Below, piece by piece: positions 1 to 5,796 of a DNA stretch of 5,796 bases. Each line of letters begins with the position of its first letter. Position 1 is the stretch's first letter. The stretch covers positions 1-5,796 of the forward strand of contig JAFUGO010000083.1 of assembly GCA_017469325.1 (NCBI GenBank), read 5' to 3'. Origin of the DNA: Mogibacterium sp. (lineage in GTDB: Bacteria > Bacillota_A > Clostridia > Peptostreptococcales > Anaerovoracaceae). A program made the translations under genes and the position numbers. The notes beneath the pieces are model-generated. The model saw only the letters and a program-made list of their open reading frames with translations, was not told the DNA's origin and made no database searches.

Positions 1-1247
1 CGGCGACTCCGGAGCTAAGCAGCTTTGTCGACAAAGACGGCAAGATCGTGCGCTCAAGGGCAGAGGAAGAGGCAGTCGGAAAAGAGATGGAAGAATGGGC
101 GTCCGAGGTTGAGGCTCATACCGAAGATAATAAGAGAGCTGCATGGGAAGAAATTGAAAGGTCACTCAAAGCAAAAAACTCTTCCGAACGCGAAGTATAT
201 ATGGATCCGGGCGAAGGTGCCGGCGACGAGGAGATTCAGGATGCGATAAAGTTCCTCGACGACCTCGATGTGGACGGCTACACGATCGTCGCTCCGATGG
301 ACGGCGACAAGCGCACGCTCGTGCAGGCGATAGTCGACAGGGAGACGATAGAGGCAAAGGCGAGGATACTCGCACGCAGATATACAGAAGATGTAAAGAC
401 TTACGAGAACGCACTGGCCTGGGGCCAGGCGGCGCTCGGTCTGATAGAAAACGGAAAGAACGAGGCAAGGATCATCCTCTCGTACGCAACGGGGCTCGGC
501 GCCACCGAACTCATAACCAGAGGCAAGGAGCTCATGCGCGAGGAAGACTTCGAGGAATACGAGAAGCGCATCTACGCGAGGATCGAAGGAAAGCCGCTTC
601 AGTACATCGTCGGTATGCAGGAGTTCATGGGACTGCCGATCAGGGTGAACCCGTCGGTGCTGATCCCGCGTCTCGATACGGAGATACTCGTTGAGCAGGT
701 TCTCGGGATAATCGAGGGCAAGGAGCTCGAGAGGCCTGAGGTGCTCGACCTCTGCACAGGTAGTGGAGCCATCGGTATCGCGATAGCCGCGAAGGTCCCG
801 GGAGCTCACGTGACCATGACCGACGCATCGGAAGAGGCTCTTCACACAGCGATGAGCAACGCGGGACTCAACAGGGTCAACCGCCGCTGCAGCTTCCTGC
901 TCGGCGACATGTTTGACGCGCTGCCTGAGGACAGTCAGTTCGATATCATCGTATGCAATCCTCCTTACATCGAAAGCGCTGTGATAGACACTCTCGACGT
1001 AGAGGTGAAGGATCACGAGCCGAGGATGGCTCTCGACGGAGGAGCCGACGGGCTCGACTATTACCGCGTGATCGCGGACAAGGCGAGCATGCATCTGAAG
1101 TCGGACGGAGTGCTGGCTCTCGAGATAGGCGCGGATCAGGCTGTTGCCGTCAAGAGGCTTCTCAACAAGGCAAAGACATACGGAAATGTAAGAGTGATAC
1201 GCGATCTTGCGCAGCTCGACCGCGTCGTGATAGCCGTAAGGAATTAG
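1..1247 (+). CDS. prmC: Peptide chain release factor N5-glutamine methyltransferase with N-terminal extension (5' partial)
   Basis: PrmC methylates the glutamine of the GGQ motif in release factors RF1 and RF2, using S-adenosylmethionine, in the cytosol. The frame is open from the first complete codon at position 3 and gives 414 visible residues before the TAG. The PrmC part begins near visible residue 131 with the helical release-factor-binding domain (TYENALAWGQAALG), followed by IPRLDTE (221-227; most PrmC proteins have IPRPDTE), the SAM-binding loop VLDLCTGSGAIGIAIA (247-262) and the catalytic NPPY (319-322). From residue 131 the length is about 284, matching an ordinary complete PrmC. 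The preceding ~130 residues are charged and Glu-rich, then compact (DDLDVDGYTIVAPMDGD), and I do not recognise them. In-frame ATGs at 87, 201 and 297 lack a good ribosome binding site, so the start is probably upstream of the window. The PrmC identity is firm; the extension is unassigned. It lies 21 bases before the acetyltransferase. Confidence 0.93.
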   Translation, partial: ATPELSSFVDKDGKIVRSRAEEEAVGKEMEEWASEVEAHTEDNKRAAWEEIERSLKAKNSSEREVYMDPGEGAGDEEIQDAIKFLDDLDVDGYTIVAPMDGDKRTLVQAIVDRETIEAKARILARRYTEDVKTYENALAWGQAALGLIENGKNEARIILSYATGLGATELITRGKELMREEDFEEYEKRIYARIEGKPLQYIVGMQEFMGLPIRVNPSVLIPRLDTEILVEQVLGIIEGKELERPEVLDLCTGSGAIGIAIAAKVPGAHVTMTDASEEALHTAMSNAGLNRVNRRCSFLLGDMFDALPEDSQFDIIVCNPPYIESAVIDTLDVEVKDHEPRMALDGGADGLDYYRVIADKASMHLKSDGVLALEIGADQAVAVKRLLNKAKTYGNVRVIRDLAQLDRVVIAVRN

Positions 1248-1268
1248 GCGCCGGAAACAGGAGGGACT

Positions 1269-1898
1269 ATGACTGAAAAGGAAAGAATGGAGGCGGGCCT
1301 CCTGTACGATCCGGGCGAGAGCTCGATCATGGATGAGCAGATGCCGTGCCAGGAGCCGCTCTGGAGATACAATCAGATGGGGCCGGCAGACTTCGATGAG
1401 AGACAGAATCTACTTAAGGAGATCTTCTGCGAATGCGGAGACAATGTCTTTCTGCAGGGGCCTGTCAACGCCAACTGGGGCGGCCGCCATGTGCATCTGG
1501 GTTCGGACATCTACGCGAACTTCAACCTGACACTGGTAGACGACGGGCACATATATATCGGGAGCGGATCGAAGTTCGGTCCCAATGTGACCATAGTGAC
1601 GGCAGGGCATCCGGTCCTTCCGGAGCTCCGCAGGGAGCCGCTGCTCCAGTACAACAAGGATGTGCATATCGAAGAGAACGTCTGGGTCGGAGCCGGCGTG
1701 ACGATTCTGCCGGGCGTGACCATCGGACGGGATTCGGTCATCGGTGCAGGGAGCGTCGTGACCAGAGACATCCCCGCCGGGACAGTGGCATACGGGAATC
1801 CGTGCAGGGCGGTGCGCAGCATAGGTGAAAGAGACCGGGAGACTTTCTTCAGAGAAGAAAAGATCGACTGGGATGAGATAGATAAGAGATACAGATAA
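1269..1898 (+). CDS. Maltose/galactoside O-acetyltransferase family protein (hexapeptide repeat)
   Basis: A 209-residue acyltransferase of the LacA/Maa/NodL group, which moves acetyl from acetyl-CoA to a sugar hydroxyl and normally works as a cytosolic trimer. Residues about 3-55 resemble the helical N-terminal 'mac' domain (KERMEAGLLYDP, then FDERQNLLKEIF). Residues about 56-185 are the left-handed beta helix, with hexapeptide rungs such as VHIEENVWVGAGVTILPGV and SVIGAGSVVTRDIPAGTVA, ending in YGNPCRAVR. The catalytic histidine is H114 in VTAGHPV, equivalent to His115 of E. coli LacA. Length is normal for the family (about 185-210), with a short acidic/basic tail. The ATG at 1269 follows AGGAGGG (1259-1265) with only 3 bases between them; a second ATG at 1287 has a poorer site. 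The real acceptor cannot be read from sequence, and many members are detoxifying or of unknown substrate. It sits in the putative operon between prmC and the CooT gene. Confidence 0.9.
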   Translation: MTEKERMEAGLLYDPGESSIMDEQMPCQEPLWRYNQMGPADFDERQNLLKEIFCECGDNVFLQGPVNANWGGRHVHLGSDIYANFNLTLVDDGHIYIGSGSKFGPNVTIVTAGHPVLPELRREPLLQYNKDVHIEENVWVGAGVTILPGVTIGRDSVIGAGSVVTRDIPAGTVAYGNPCRAVRSIGERDRETFFREEKIDWDEIDKRYR

Positions 1899-1938
1899 GA
1901 GATACGGAAAACAGGGTGAGTAAAAGGAGGTAAGAGAT

Positions 1939-2124
1939 ATGTGCCTTTCAACAGTATATAAGAATGAAGTAAATGACATGAATCTGCTTGCGAAGAACGT
2001 GGCAGACATCAAGGTGGACGGAAACAGGATCATCTTTACCGACCTCATGGGGATCCGCACGGAATTCGACGGATCGCTCGAGAAGGTCGATCTGATGGAC
2101 AACTACGTGATCGTCCGCGGCTAG
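1939..2124 (+). CDS. CooT family nickel-binding protein
   Basis: A 61-residue protein beginning MCLSTVYKNE and ending LMDNYVIVRG. It matches the small CooT family (once annotated as predicted RNA-binding protein). The founding member, from Rhodospirillum rubrum, is a dimer that binds one Ni(II) through Cys2 and helps nickel delivery to CO dehydrogenase. The key residue, Cys2, is present and is the only cysteine. The rest is beta-strand-like with a central DIKVDGNRIIFTDLMG segment, and the length is typical. The start at 1939 is fixed by a strong ribosome binding site, AAGGAGG at 1924-1930, 8 bases upstream, and by the conserved Met-Cys start; the in-frame ATG at 1978 would remove the metal ligand. 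No Ni enzyme such as a CO dehydrogenase, hydrogenase or urease is in the window, so its client is unknown. Many clostridial genomes carry CooT homologues away from coo genes, and their function is not established. Confidence 0.85.
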   Translation: MCLSTVYKNEVNDMNLLAKNVADIKVDGNRIIFTDLMGIRTEFDGSLEKVDLMDNYVIVRG

Positions 2125-2181
2125 TTAGAGACGGGACTTTATACAGCCCCGGACAATAACAGATGAAGAGGGAGAGAGAAG

Positions 2182-3324
2182 ATGTATTACAACGATTTCA
2201 AGGACCTGAAGCTGTCCGGGCTCGGCCTCGGCTGCATGAGATTTCCTGTGATCGACGGGGACGAGTCGAAGATCGATGTCGCCGCCGTGCAGGAGATGGT
2301 CGACTACGCGATGGCTAACGGGATCAACTACTACGATACAGCCTGGGGCTACCACGGCGGCAACAGTGAGACCGTCATGGGTGAGGTCCTGGCAAAGCAC
2401 GACAGGAGCAGCTATTACCTCGCGACAAAGTTCCCGGGCTATGAGCGCAAGAACTTCGATAAAAAAGAAGAGATCTTCGAGAAGCAGCTCGAGAAGTGCA
2501 GGACAGACTATTTCGACTTTTATCTGTGCCACACTCTGACCGAAGAGAACGCTGAGTGGTACATGGATGATGAGCTCGGACTGATGGATTACCTGCTTGA
2601 GCAGAAGGCAAAGGGCAGGATCCGCCACCTCGGATTCTCGTGCCACAGCGGCTTCGATACACTGCACCAGTTCGTGAAGAAGTACTGGCGCCATCTGGAG
2701 TTCTGCCAGATCCAGCTCAACTATCTGGACTTCGAGTTCCAGGATGCCAAGAGCAAAGTCGAATACCTGAACAACCTCGGCATGCCTATCTGGGTAATGG
2801 AAGGACTCAGGGGCGGCAAGCTCGCCAAGTCCTGCCTCGGCGGAGAGAAGCTGCTCGCGAAGAGCAACCCGGATTACACGCCGGCCAACTGGGCGTTCGG
2901 ATTCCTGGAAACCATACCGGGGGTCACGATGATACTCTCGGGGATGTCAAATCTTGAGCAGCTGCAGCAGAACATCGAGTTCTTCAGCGAAAAGCGCACG
3001 ATCTCCGATGACGATATCGCGACGCTTCTGACTGCCGCACACTTCGACACACAGGCAAAGGGAACTATCCCTTGCACAGCCTGCAGATACTGCACTTCGG
3101 AGTGCCCGCAGGGTCTGCCTATACCTGATCTCTTCGGCGAGTACAATGAGCTCGTATACAACGACAAGAAAGAGATCCCGCTCGCGACTCTCAAATACTA
3201 TCCGGAGGACAAGTGGCCGGATAAATGCATCGGCTGCGGCGCGTGCGCGAAGGTGTGCCCTCAGCACATAGATATACCGTCCATGATGACTAAGATGGCG
3301 GGAATGACAGAAAAGGCTAAGTAG
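2182..3324 (+). CDS. Aldo/keto reductase with C-terminal dicluster [4Fe-4S] ferredoxin domain (copy 1)
   Basis: A 380-residue cytosolic oxidoreductase of the COG1453 type: an NAD(P)H-dependent aldo/keto reductase barrel (residues about 8-270) followed by a ferredoxin-like module. The AKR catalytic tetrad is visible as D52 and Y57 (YDTAWGYH), K83 (ATKFPG) and H117 (FYLCHTL). Further family marks are GRIRHLGFSCH (145-155), QIQLNYLD (176-183) and the cofactor-side VTMILSGMS (248-256). Two CxxCxxCxxxCP motifs, C298/301/304/308 and C349/352/355/359, should each hold a [4Fe-4S] cluster, so the enzyme can probably pass electrons between a nicotinamide and a one-electron carrier. Its physiological substrate is unknown. 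The start is supported by GGGAG (2170-2174) 7 bases upstream and by near identity with the start of the next gene. No signal peptide or membrane segment is seen. It lies 57 bases after the CooT gene and 48 bases before its paralogue. Confidence 0.93.
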   Translation: MYYNDFKDLKLSGLGLGCMRFPVIDGDESKIDVAAVQEMVDYAMANGINYYDTAWGYHGGNSETVMGEVLAKHDRSSYYLATKFPGYERKNFDKKEEIFEKQLEKCRTDYFDFYLCHTLTEENAEWYMDDELGLMDYLLEQKAKGRIRHLGFSCHSGFDTLHQFVKKYWRHLEFCQIQLNYLDFEFQDAKSKVEYLNNLGMPIWVMEGLRGGKLAKSCLGGEKLLAKSNPDYTPANWAFGFLETIPGVTMILSGMSNLEQLQQNIEFFSEKRTISDDDIATLLTAAHFDTQAKGTIPCTACRYCTSECPQGLPIPDLFGEYNELVYNDKKEIPLATLKYYPEDKWPDKCIGCGACAKVCPQHIDIPSMMTKMAGMTEKAK

Positions 3325-3372
3325 AGCAGAGCAGATAGAGTAGAGGAAGTATTACAGAACAAGGGGGAAGAT

Positions 3373-4509
3373 ATGTATTATAACGACTTTCAGGACCTTA
3401 AGCTTTCAGCTCTCGGGCTGGGATGCATGAGGCTGCCGACCATCGACGGGAAAGATGAGAATCCTGACGCAGCGGCAACTGCCGAGATGATCGACTACGC
3501 GATGGCCAACGGCATCAATTATTACGATACCGCCTGGGGCTATCACTTCGGAAAGAGCGAATCCGTTGTAGGCGACGCTCTGTCCAAATATAATCACAAC
3601 GATTTTTACATCGCTACCAAGTTCCCGGGCTATGACCTCGGCAACTTCGGCAAGCACGAGGAGATCTTTGAGGAGCAGCTCAGAAAGTGCAAGGTAGATT
3701 ACTTCGACTTCTATCTGTTTCACAATGTCTGCGAGACCAACATCGACGCATACGTGAATGACGAGTACGGACTGCGCGAATACCTTCTCGAGCAGAAGGC
3801 GAACGGCAGGATCCGCCACCTCGGAATCTCGTGCCACGGCACATTCGACACAATGATGAGATTCCTCGAGAAGAACGGAGACATCGTGGAGTTCTGCCAG
3901 ATCCAGCTCAACTACCTGGACTATGAATTCCAGAACGCGAAGCTCAAAGTCGAGGAGCTCAACAAGAGGGGGATCCCTATCTGGGTCATGGAAGGTCTGA
4001 GGGGCGGAACGCTTGCGGCTTCATGTCTCGGCGCTGAGGAGGCTCTTGCGGCGAAGAGGGCTGACTACACACCGGTCAACTGGGCGTTCAGCTATCTGCA
4101 GTCCGTACCGGGTGTCACGATGATTCTCTCCGGCATGTCGAGCCTCGAGCAGCTCAAGCAGAACATCGCTTTCTTCGATGAGAAGAAGCCTCTCGATGAA
4201 GAGGAGACAGCCATCCTCATGGAAGCAGCTCATAAGGATATTCTGTCCCGCGAGGGAACAGTGCCTTGCACGGCCTGCAGATACTGCATGTCGGTATGCC
4301 CGATGGAGCTTGAGATCCCGAGGCTTCTTGAGCTGTACAACGAGCACGTTTACACAGGCGGAGGATTCATTGCACCTATGGCTCTTGCGGCATTTGACGA
4401 TGACAAGAAACCGTCGGCATGCATCGGCTGCGGAGCCTGCAAGCAGGTATGTCCTCAGCAGATAGATATCCCGGGCACCATGGCAAAGTTCGCGGAACTG
4501 GTCAAATAG
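3373..4509 (+). CDS. Aldo/keto reductase with C-terminal dicluster [4Fe-4S] ferredoxin domain (copy 2)
   Basis: A 378-residue paralogue of the preceding gene; 68 of the first 100 residues are identical without gaps. The AKR tetrad is intact: D52, Y57 (YDTAWGYH), K83 and H117 (FYLFHNV). Both cluster motifs are complete: C299/302/305/309 and C350/353/356/360. The copies differ mainly in three places: residues 21-38 after the first strand, 61-79 after the active-site tyrosine, and the linker between the two cluster motifs (residues about 325-348, where copy 2 reads TGGGFIAPMALAAFDDD). Loop changes close to the active site suggest different substrates rather than plain redundancy, but this is inference. 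The ATG at 3373 has GGGGG (3363-3367) 5 bases upstream. It is the last gene before a strong terminator-like hairpin, so it probably closes the operon. Confidence 0.93.
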   Translation: MYYNDFQDLKLSALGLGCMRLPTIDGKDENPDAAATAEMIDYAMANGINYYDTAWGYHFGKSESVVGDALSKYNHNDFYIATKFPGYDLGNFGKHEEIFEEQLRKCKVDYFDFYLFHNVCETNIDAYVNDEYGLREYLLEQKANGRIRHLGISCHGTFDTMMRFLEKNGDIVEFCQIQLNYLDYEFQNAKLKVEELNKRGIPIWVMEGLRGGTLAASCLGAEEALAAKRADYTPVNWAFSYLQSVPGVTMILSGMSSLEQLKQNIAFFDEKKPLDEEETAILMEAAHKDILSREGTVPCTACRYCMSVCPMELEIPRLLELYNEHVYTGGGFIAPMALAAFDDDKKPSACIGCGACKQVCPQQIDIPGTMAKFAELVK

Positions 4510-4582
4510 AAGCCGACGCGCGCGCTGCAGATCCGGCGGGAGACACAGTACAAAAAAACAAGATGTGTTTCATAAATTCTTG

Positions 4583-4616
4583 ATATTAACCCCGAACAGG
4601 GGTTAATATTTTTATT
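4583..4616 (+). terminator. Rho-independent terminator after the reductase operon
   Basis: A perfect 11-bp inverted repeat, ATATTAACCCC (4583-4593) and GGGGTTAATAT (4599-4609), with a 5-base loop GAACA, is followed by TTTT and TATT. It lies 73 bases after the stop of the second reductase. Stem, loop and T-run match an intrinsic terminator. Because the symmetry is perfect in DNA and includes the AT ends, it could alternatively or additionally be a protein-binding operator. Confidence 0.8.
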
Positions 4617-4642
4617 GAGAGGGAAACTGGATCCGGTATAGA
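4615..4642 (+). promoter_or_regulatory. Candidate sigma-A type promoter for the dehydratase gene
   Basis: TTGAGA (4615-4620, five of six matches to TTGACA) and TATAGA (4637-4642, four of six matches to TATAAT) are separated by 16 bases, just after the terminator. Transcription would start near 4649, giving a leader of about 93 bases. The spacing is one base shorter than ideal. A weaker alternative uses TTGATA at 4580-4585 and TAATAT at 4604-4609, inside the terminator hairpin. Confidence 0.45.
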
Positions 4643-4683
4643 TGTGCCCGCGGGCGCAGTGTATCTTTTATGTGTGCGGGCAT
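4643..4683 (+). promoter_or_regulatory. Palindrome/inverted repeat at the predicted transcription start (operator or leader hairpin)
   Basis: TGTGCCCGCGGGCGCA (4643-4658) is a 16-bp palindrome with a single mismatched pair; its core GCCCGCGGGC is perfect. A further half-site, GCGGGCAT (4676-4683), lies downstream and can pair with GTGCCCGC (4644-4651), extended by GCGCA (4654-4658) with TGTGT (4671-4675) through G-U pairs. Lying directly after the candidate -10 box, the palindrome would suit a repressor operator. If transcription starts further upstream, the same bases would form a stable RNA hairpin. Which applies cannot be decided here. Confidence 0.45.
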
Positions 4684-4695
4684 CCCGCCGGTCAG

Positions 4696-4718
4696 ATCCC
4701 GGGAGGGATATTTTTTTT
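4696..4718 (+). terminator. Possible attenuator hairpin with T8 tract in the dehydratase leader
   Basis: ATCCC (4696-4700) pairs with GGGAT (4705-4709) around the loop GGGA and is followed by A and eight Ts (4711-4718), ending 12 bases before the ribosome binding site. The 5-bp stem is short for an efficient terminator. A second ATCCC at 4682-4686 could compete for the same GGGAT, and GGATC (4629-4633) could pair with GATCC (4695-4699), so mutually exclusive folds are possible. It could also be a fortuitous T-rich leader. Confidence 0.35.
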
Positions 4719-4741
4719 ATTTAATATAAGAGGAGAGATAT

Positions 4742-5796
4742 ATGAAAGACCTCAAGCATCTTTTGTATTTTGAGAACCTCCTGCAGACAGCAAATAACGA
4801 ACTGATCGAACAGGCCAAAAATGACGGCAAGGTGTGCGCTGCGTTCACGTGCGAAAACATTCCTGAGCCGCTTCTGAACCTCGGCGACGCGTTCTCGGTT
4901 CGTCTTTTTGCGCCTAATTCCGGATCGCTCGACATAGCTACATACTACATGACCAGCTTTCTGTGCGAGACATCCAGGGCGCTGCTGGAGAGAGCCATAG
5001 AGGGAGGCTTCAACTTCGCTGACTGCCTGATCGCGGCTGACGGCTGCACGATGATGAACCGTGCGGCAGAGAACATGGAGCTCCTGCACACGATGGACGA
5101 GGGAAAGGACAAATTCTTTTATGAGTTCATGGAGATCCCGATGAAGTCCACCGAGAACGGAGTGCAGCTGCTGAAGCTCCAGAGCCAGAACCATATCCTG
5201 AAGCCGCTCCACGACAATTACGGGATCGACATCTCAGAGGAGGCAATGCTCAAGGCGGTCGAAGAGCACAACGAGGTATGCAGGCTGATCCAGGAGATCG
5301 GAAACTTCCGCAAAGAGGAAGACCCGCGAATCACAGGATACGAGTTCCACGTGCTCACGCTGGCGACCTATCTGGCGCCGAAGGCTCTGCTCATCGATAA
5401 GCTGAGAGAGACTCTCGAAGAGATAAAGACGCGCGAACCGGACGGCAAGAAGTGGCGCGCCAGAGTCCTGGTGGTAGGATCCGAGATCGACGACATCGGA
5501 ATGATCAAGCTGATCGAGGAGACCGGCACTTACGTATGCGCCGACAGATTCTGTTTCGGATCCCTGCCGGGCAGAGTCCCTATCGAGATCGATCCGGATT
5601 CAGAGGACGACGTGCTGACTCAGATCTGCCGCCACTACACGATGATATGCCAGTGCCCGCGCATGATGAATCAGGACAAAGTCTACGGCCGCAAGGCGTA
5701 CATCAACGAGCTCGCGAAGGAGTATAAGGCCGACGGCATCATCTACGAGCAGGTGAAGTTCTGCGATCCATGGGCTTACGAGAGGATGCTCGGTTC
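4742..5796 (+). CDS. 2-hydroxyacyl-CoA dehydratase / benzoyl-CoA reductase family subunit (3' partial)
   Basis: The first 351 residues of a protein in the HgdB/FldC/BcrB-like family (PF06050); these [4Fe-4S] cytosolic enzymes use a high-energy electron from an ATP-driven activator to remove water from 2-hydroxyacyl-CoA or reduce an aromatic CoA ester. Visible landmarks in order are FTCENIPEPLLNLGDAF (35-51), the usual 'xxPEELLxALG' region; SFLCETSRALL (72-82) with C75; AADGCTMMNRAAEN (98-111) with C102; ICQCPRMM (302-309); and KFCDPWAYE (339-347) with C341. C75, C102 and C341 fit the three cysteines that ligate the cluster in this family. Family members run about 375-430 residues, so roughly 30-80 C-terminal residues are missing past the window edge. 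The start has AGGAG (4731-4735) 6 bases upstream. The substrate and subunit type cannot be told. The activator ATPase and partner subunit are not in the window. Confidence 0.88.
   Translation, partial: MKDLKHLLYFENLLQTANNELIEQAKNDGKVCAAFTCENIPEPLLNLGDAFSVRLFAPNSGSLDIATYYMTSFLCETSRALLERAIEGGFNFADCLIAADGCTMMNRAAENMELLHTMDEGKDKFFYEFMEIPMKSTENGVQLLKLQSQNHILKPLHDNYGIDISEEAMLKAVEEHNEVCRLIQEIGNFRKEEDPRITGYEFHVLTLATYLAPKALLIDKLRETLEEIKTREPDGKKWRARVLVVGSEIDDIGMIKLIEETGTYVCADRFCFGSLPGRVPIEIDPDSEDDVLTQICRHYTMICQCPRMMNQDKVYGRKAYINELAKEYKADGIIYEQVKFCDPWAYERMLG

Larger units (their letters stand above)
2182..4509 (+). repeat. Tandem gene duplication of the Fe-S aldo/keto reductase
   Basis: Two complete paralogous reading frames lie head to tail with 48 bases between them. 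They align nearly gap-free, apart from one extra residue in copy 2 just before the first cluster motif and compensating losses later. The DNA is also visibly related: both start ATGTATTA with an AACGA tract soon after, and the CTCGAGCAGAAGGC-like and GGCATCGGCTGCGG-type stretches recur. The many synonymous and replacement changes argue for an old duplication in which both copies have been kept under selection. Confidence 0.9.
4510..4741 (+). other. Intergenic regulatory interval before the dehydratase gene
   Basis: A 232-base stretch with no convincing reading frame. In order it contains a GC-rich tail with CGCGCGCG, an A-rich tract (4552-4558), a perfect hairpin with T-run (4583-4616), a candidate promoter (4615-4642), a 16-bp palindrome inside a longer inverted repeat (4643-4683), a short hairpin followed by eight Ts (4696-4718), and the AGGAG ribosome binding site (4731-4735) 6 bases before the next ATG. 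It is the only long gap in the window and marks the transcription boundary between the reductase operon and the dehydratase gene. Confidence 0.7.

Noticed and set aside
162..1094. A 310-codon open frame on the minus strand opposite prmC
   Set aside because: It lies entirely within the well-supported prmC gene, its product is a low-complexity mix rich in His, Arg and Val, and no ribosome binding site or family motif is seen. It is a by-product of codon bias.
1410..2102. A 230-codon minus-strand open frame across the acetyltransferase and CooT genes
   Set aside because: It overlaps two plus-strand genes that each have clear motifs and ribosome binding sites, and its translation shows no recognisable domain.
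2125..2181. GGG...CCCC pairing after the CooT gene as a terminator
   Set aside because: The pairing at GGGACTTTATACAGCCCC is only three to four base pairs and no T-run follows, so there is no support for a transcription stop between the CooT gene and the first reductase.
2125..2694. A 189-codon minus-strand open frame opposite the first reductase
   Set aside because: It mirrors the codon bias of the reductase, and a similar minus-strand frame occurs opposite the second copy at 3406-3837, as expected from duplicated coding sequence rather than a real antisense gene.
4514..4540. GCCG...CGGC pairing with a CGCGCGCG tract just after the second reductase
   Set aside because: The stem is four base pairs with a long loop and no T-run; the perfect hairpin at 4583-4609 is a far better terminator.
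4721..5212. Minus-strand open frames opposite the start of the dehydratase gene
   Set aside because: The plus-strand frame has the family cysteine motifs and a ribosome binding site; the antisense products match nothing I know.

Overview
The window looks like a piece of a moderately GC-rich, strictly anaerobic member of the Clostridia (Bacillota). This is an inference from gene content: ferredoxin-type aldo/keto reductases, a CooT-family nickel protein and a 2-hydroxyacyl-CoA dehydratase-family subunit, with AGGAGG-like ribosome binding sites before most genes. No species assignment can be made from the sequence alone. All genes lie on the plus strand.

Positions 1-4509 hold five closely spaced genes with gaps of 21, 40, 57 and 48 bases and no terminator between them, so they probably form one operon. 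First is the end of a long PrmC-type release factor glutamine methyltransferase that carries at least 130 extra residues at its N-terminus; its true start lies outside the window. Then come a maltose/galactoside-type O-acetyltransferase with a left-handed beta helix, a 61-residue CooT-family protein, and two tandemly duplicated aldo/keto reductases. Each reductase carries a C-terminal domain for two [4Fe-4S] clusters.

Positions 4510-4741 are a 232-base non-coding interval. It starts with a perfect 11-bp hairpin followed by a T-run, best read as the terminator of the operon. A plausible promoter follows, then a near-perfect 16-bp palindrome at the predicted transcription start, and then a small hairpin plus eight Ts that ends just before the next ribosome binding site. 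The layout suggests that the downstream gene is controlled separately, possibly by a repressor and/or by attenuation.

Positions 4742-5796 hold a 2-hydroxyacyl-CoA dehydratase/benzoyl-CoA reductase-family subunit, cut off by the window edge. The ATPase activator and partner subunit normally needed by this family are not in view and may lie downstream. The two Fe-S reductases and the dehydratase would fit an amino-acid or hydroxy-acid fermentation locus, but that link is inferred only from adjacency. I see no mobile element, CRISPR array, tRNA or rRNA, and I found no clear evidence of a wholly new system. The oddest items are the extended PrmC, the duplicated dicluster reductases next to an orphan CooT, and the structured leader before the dehydratase.
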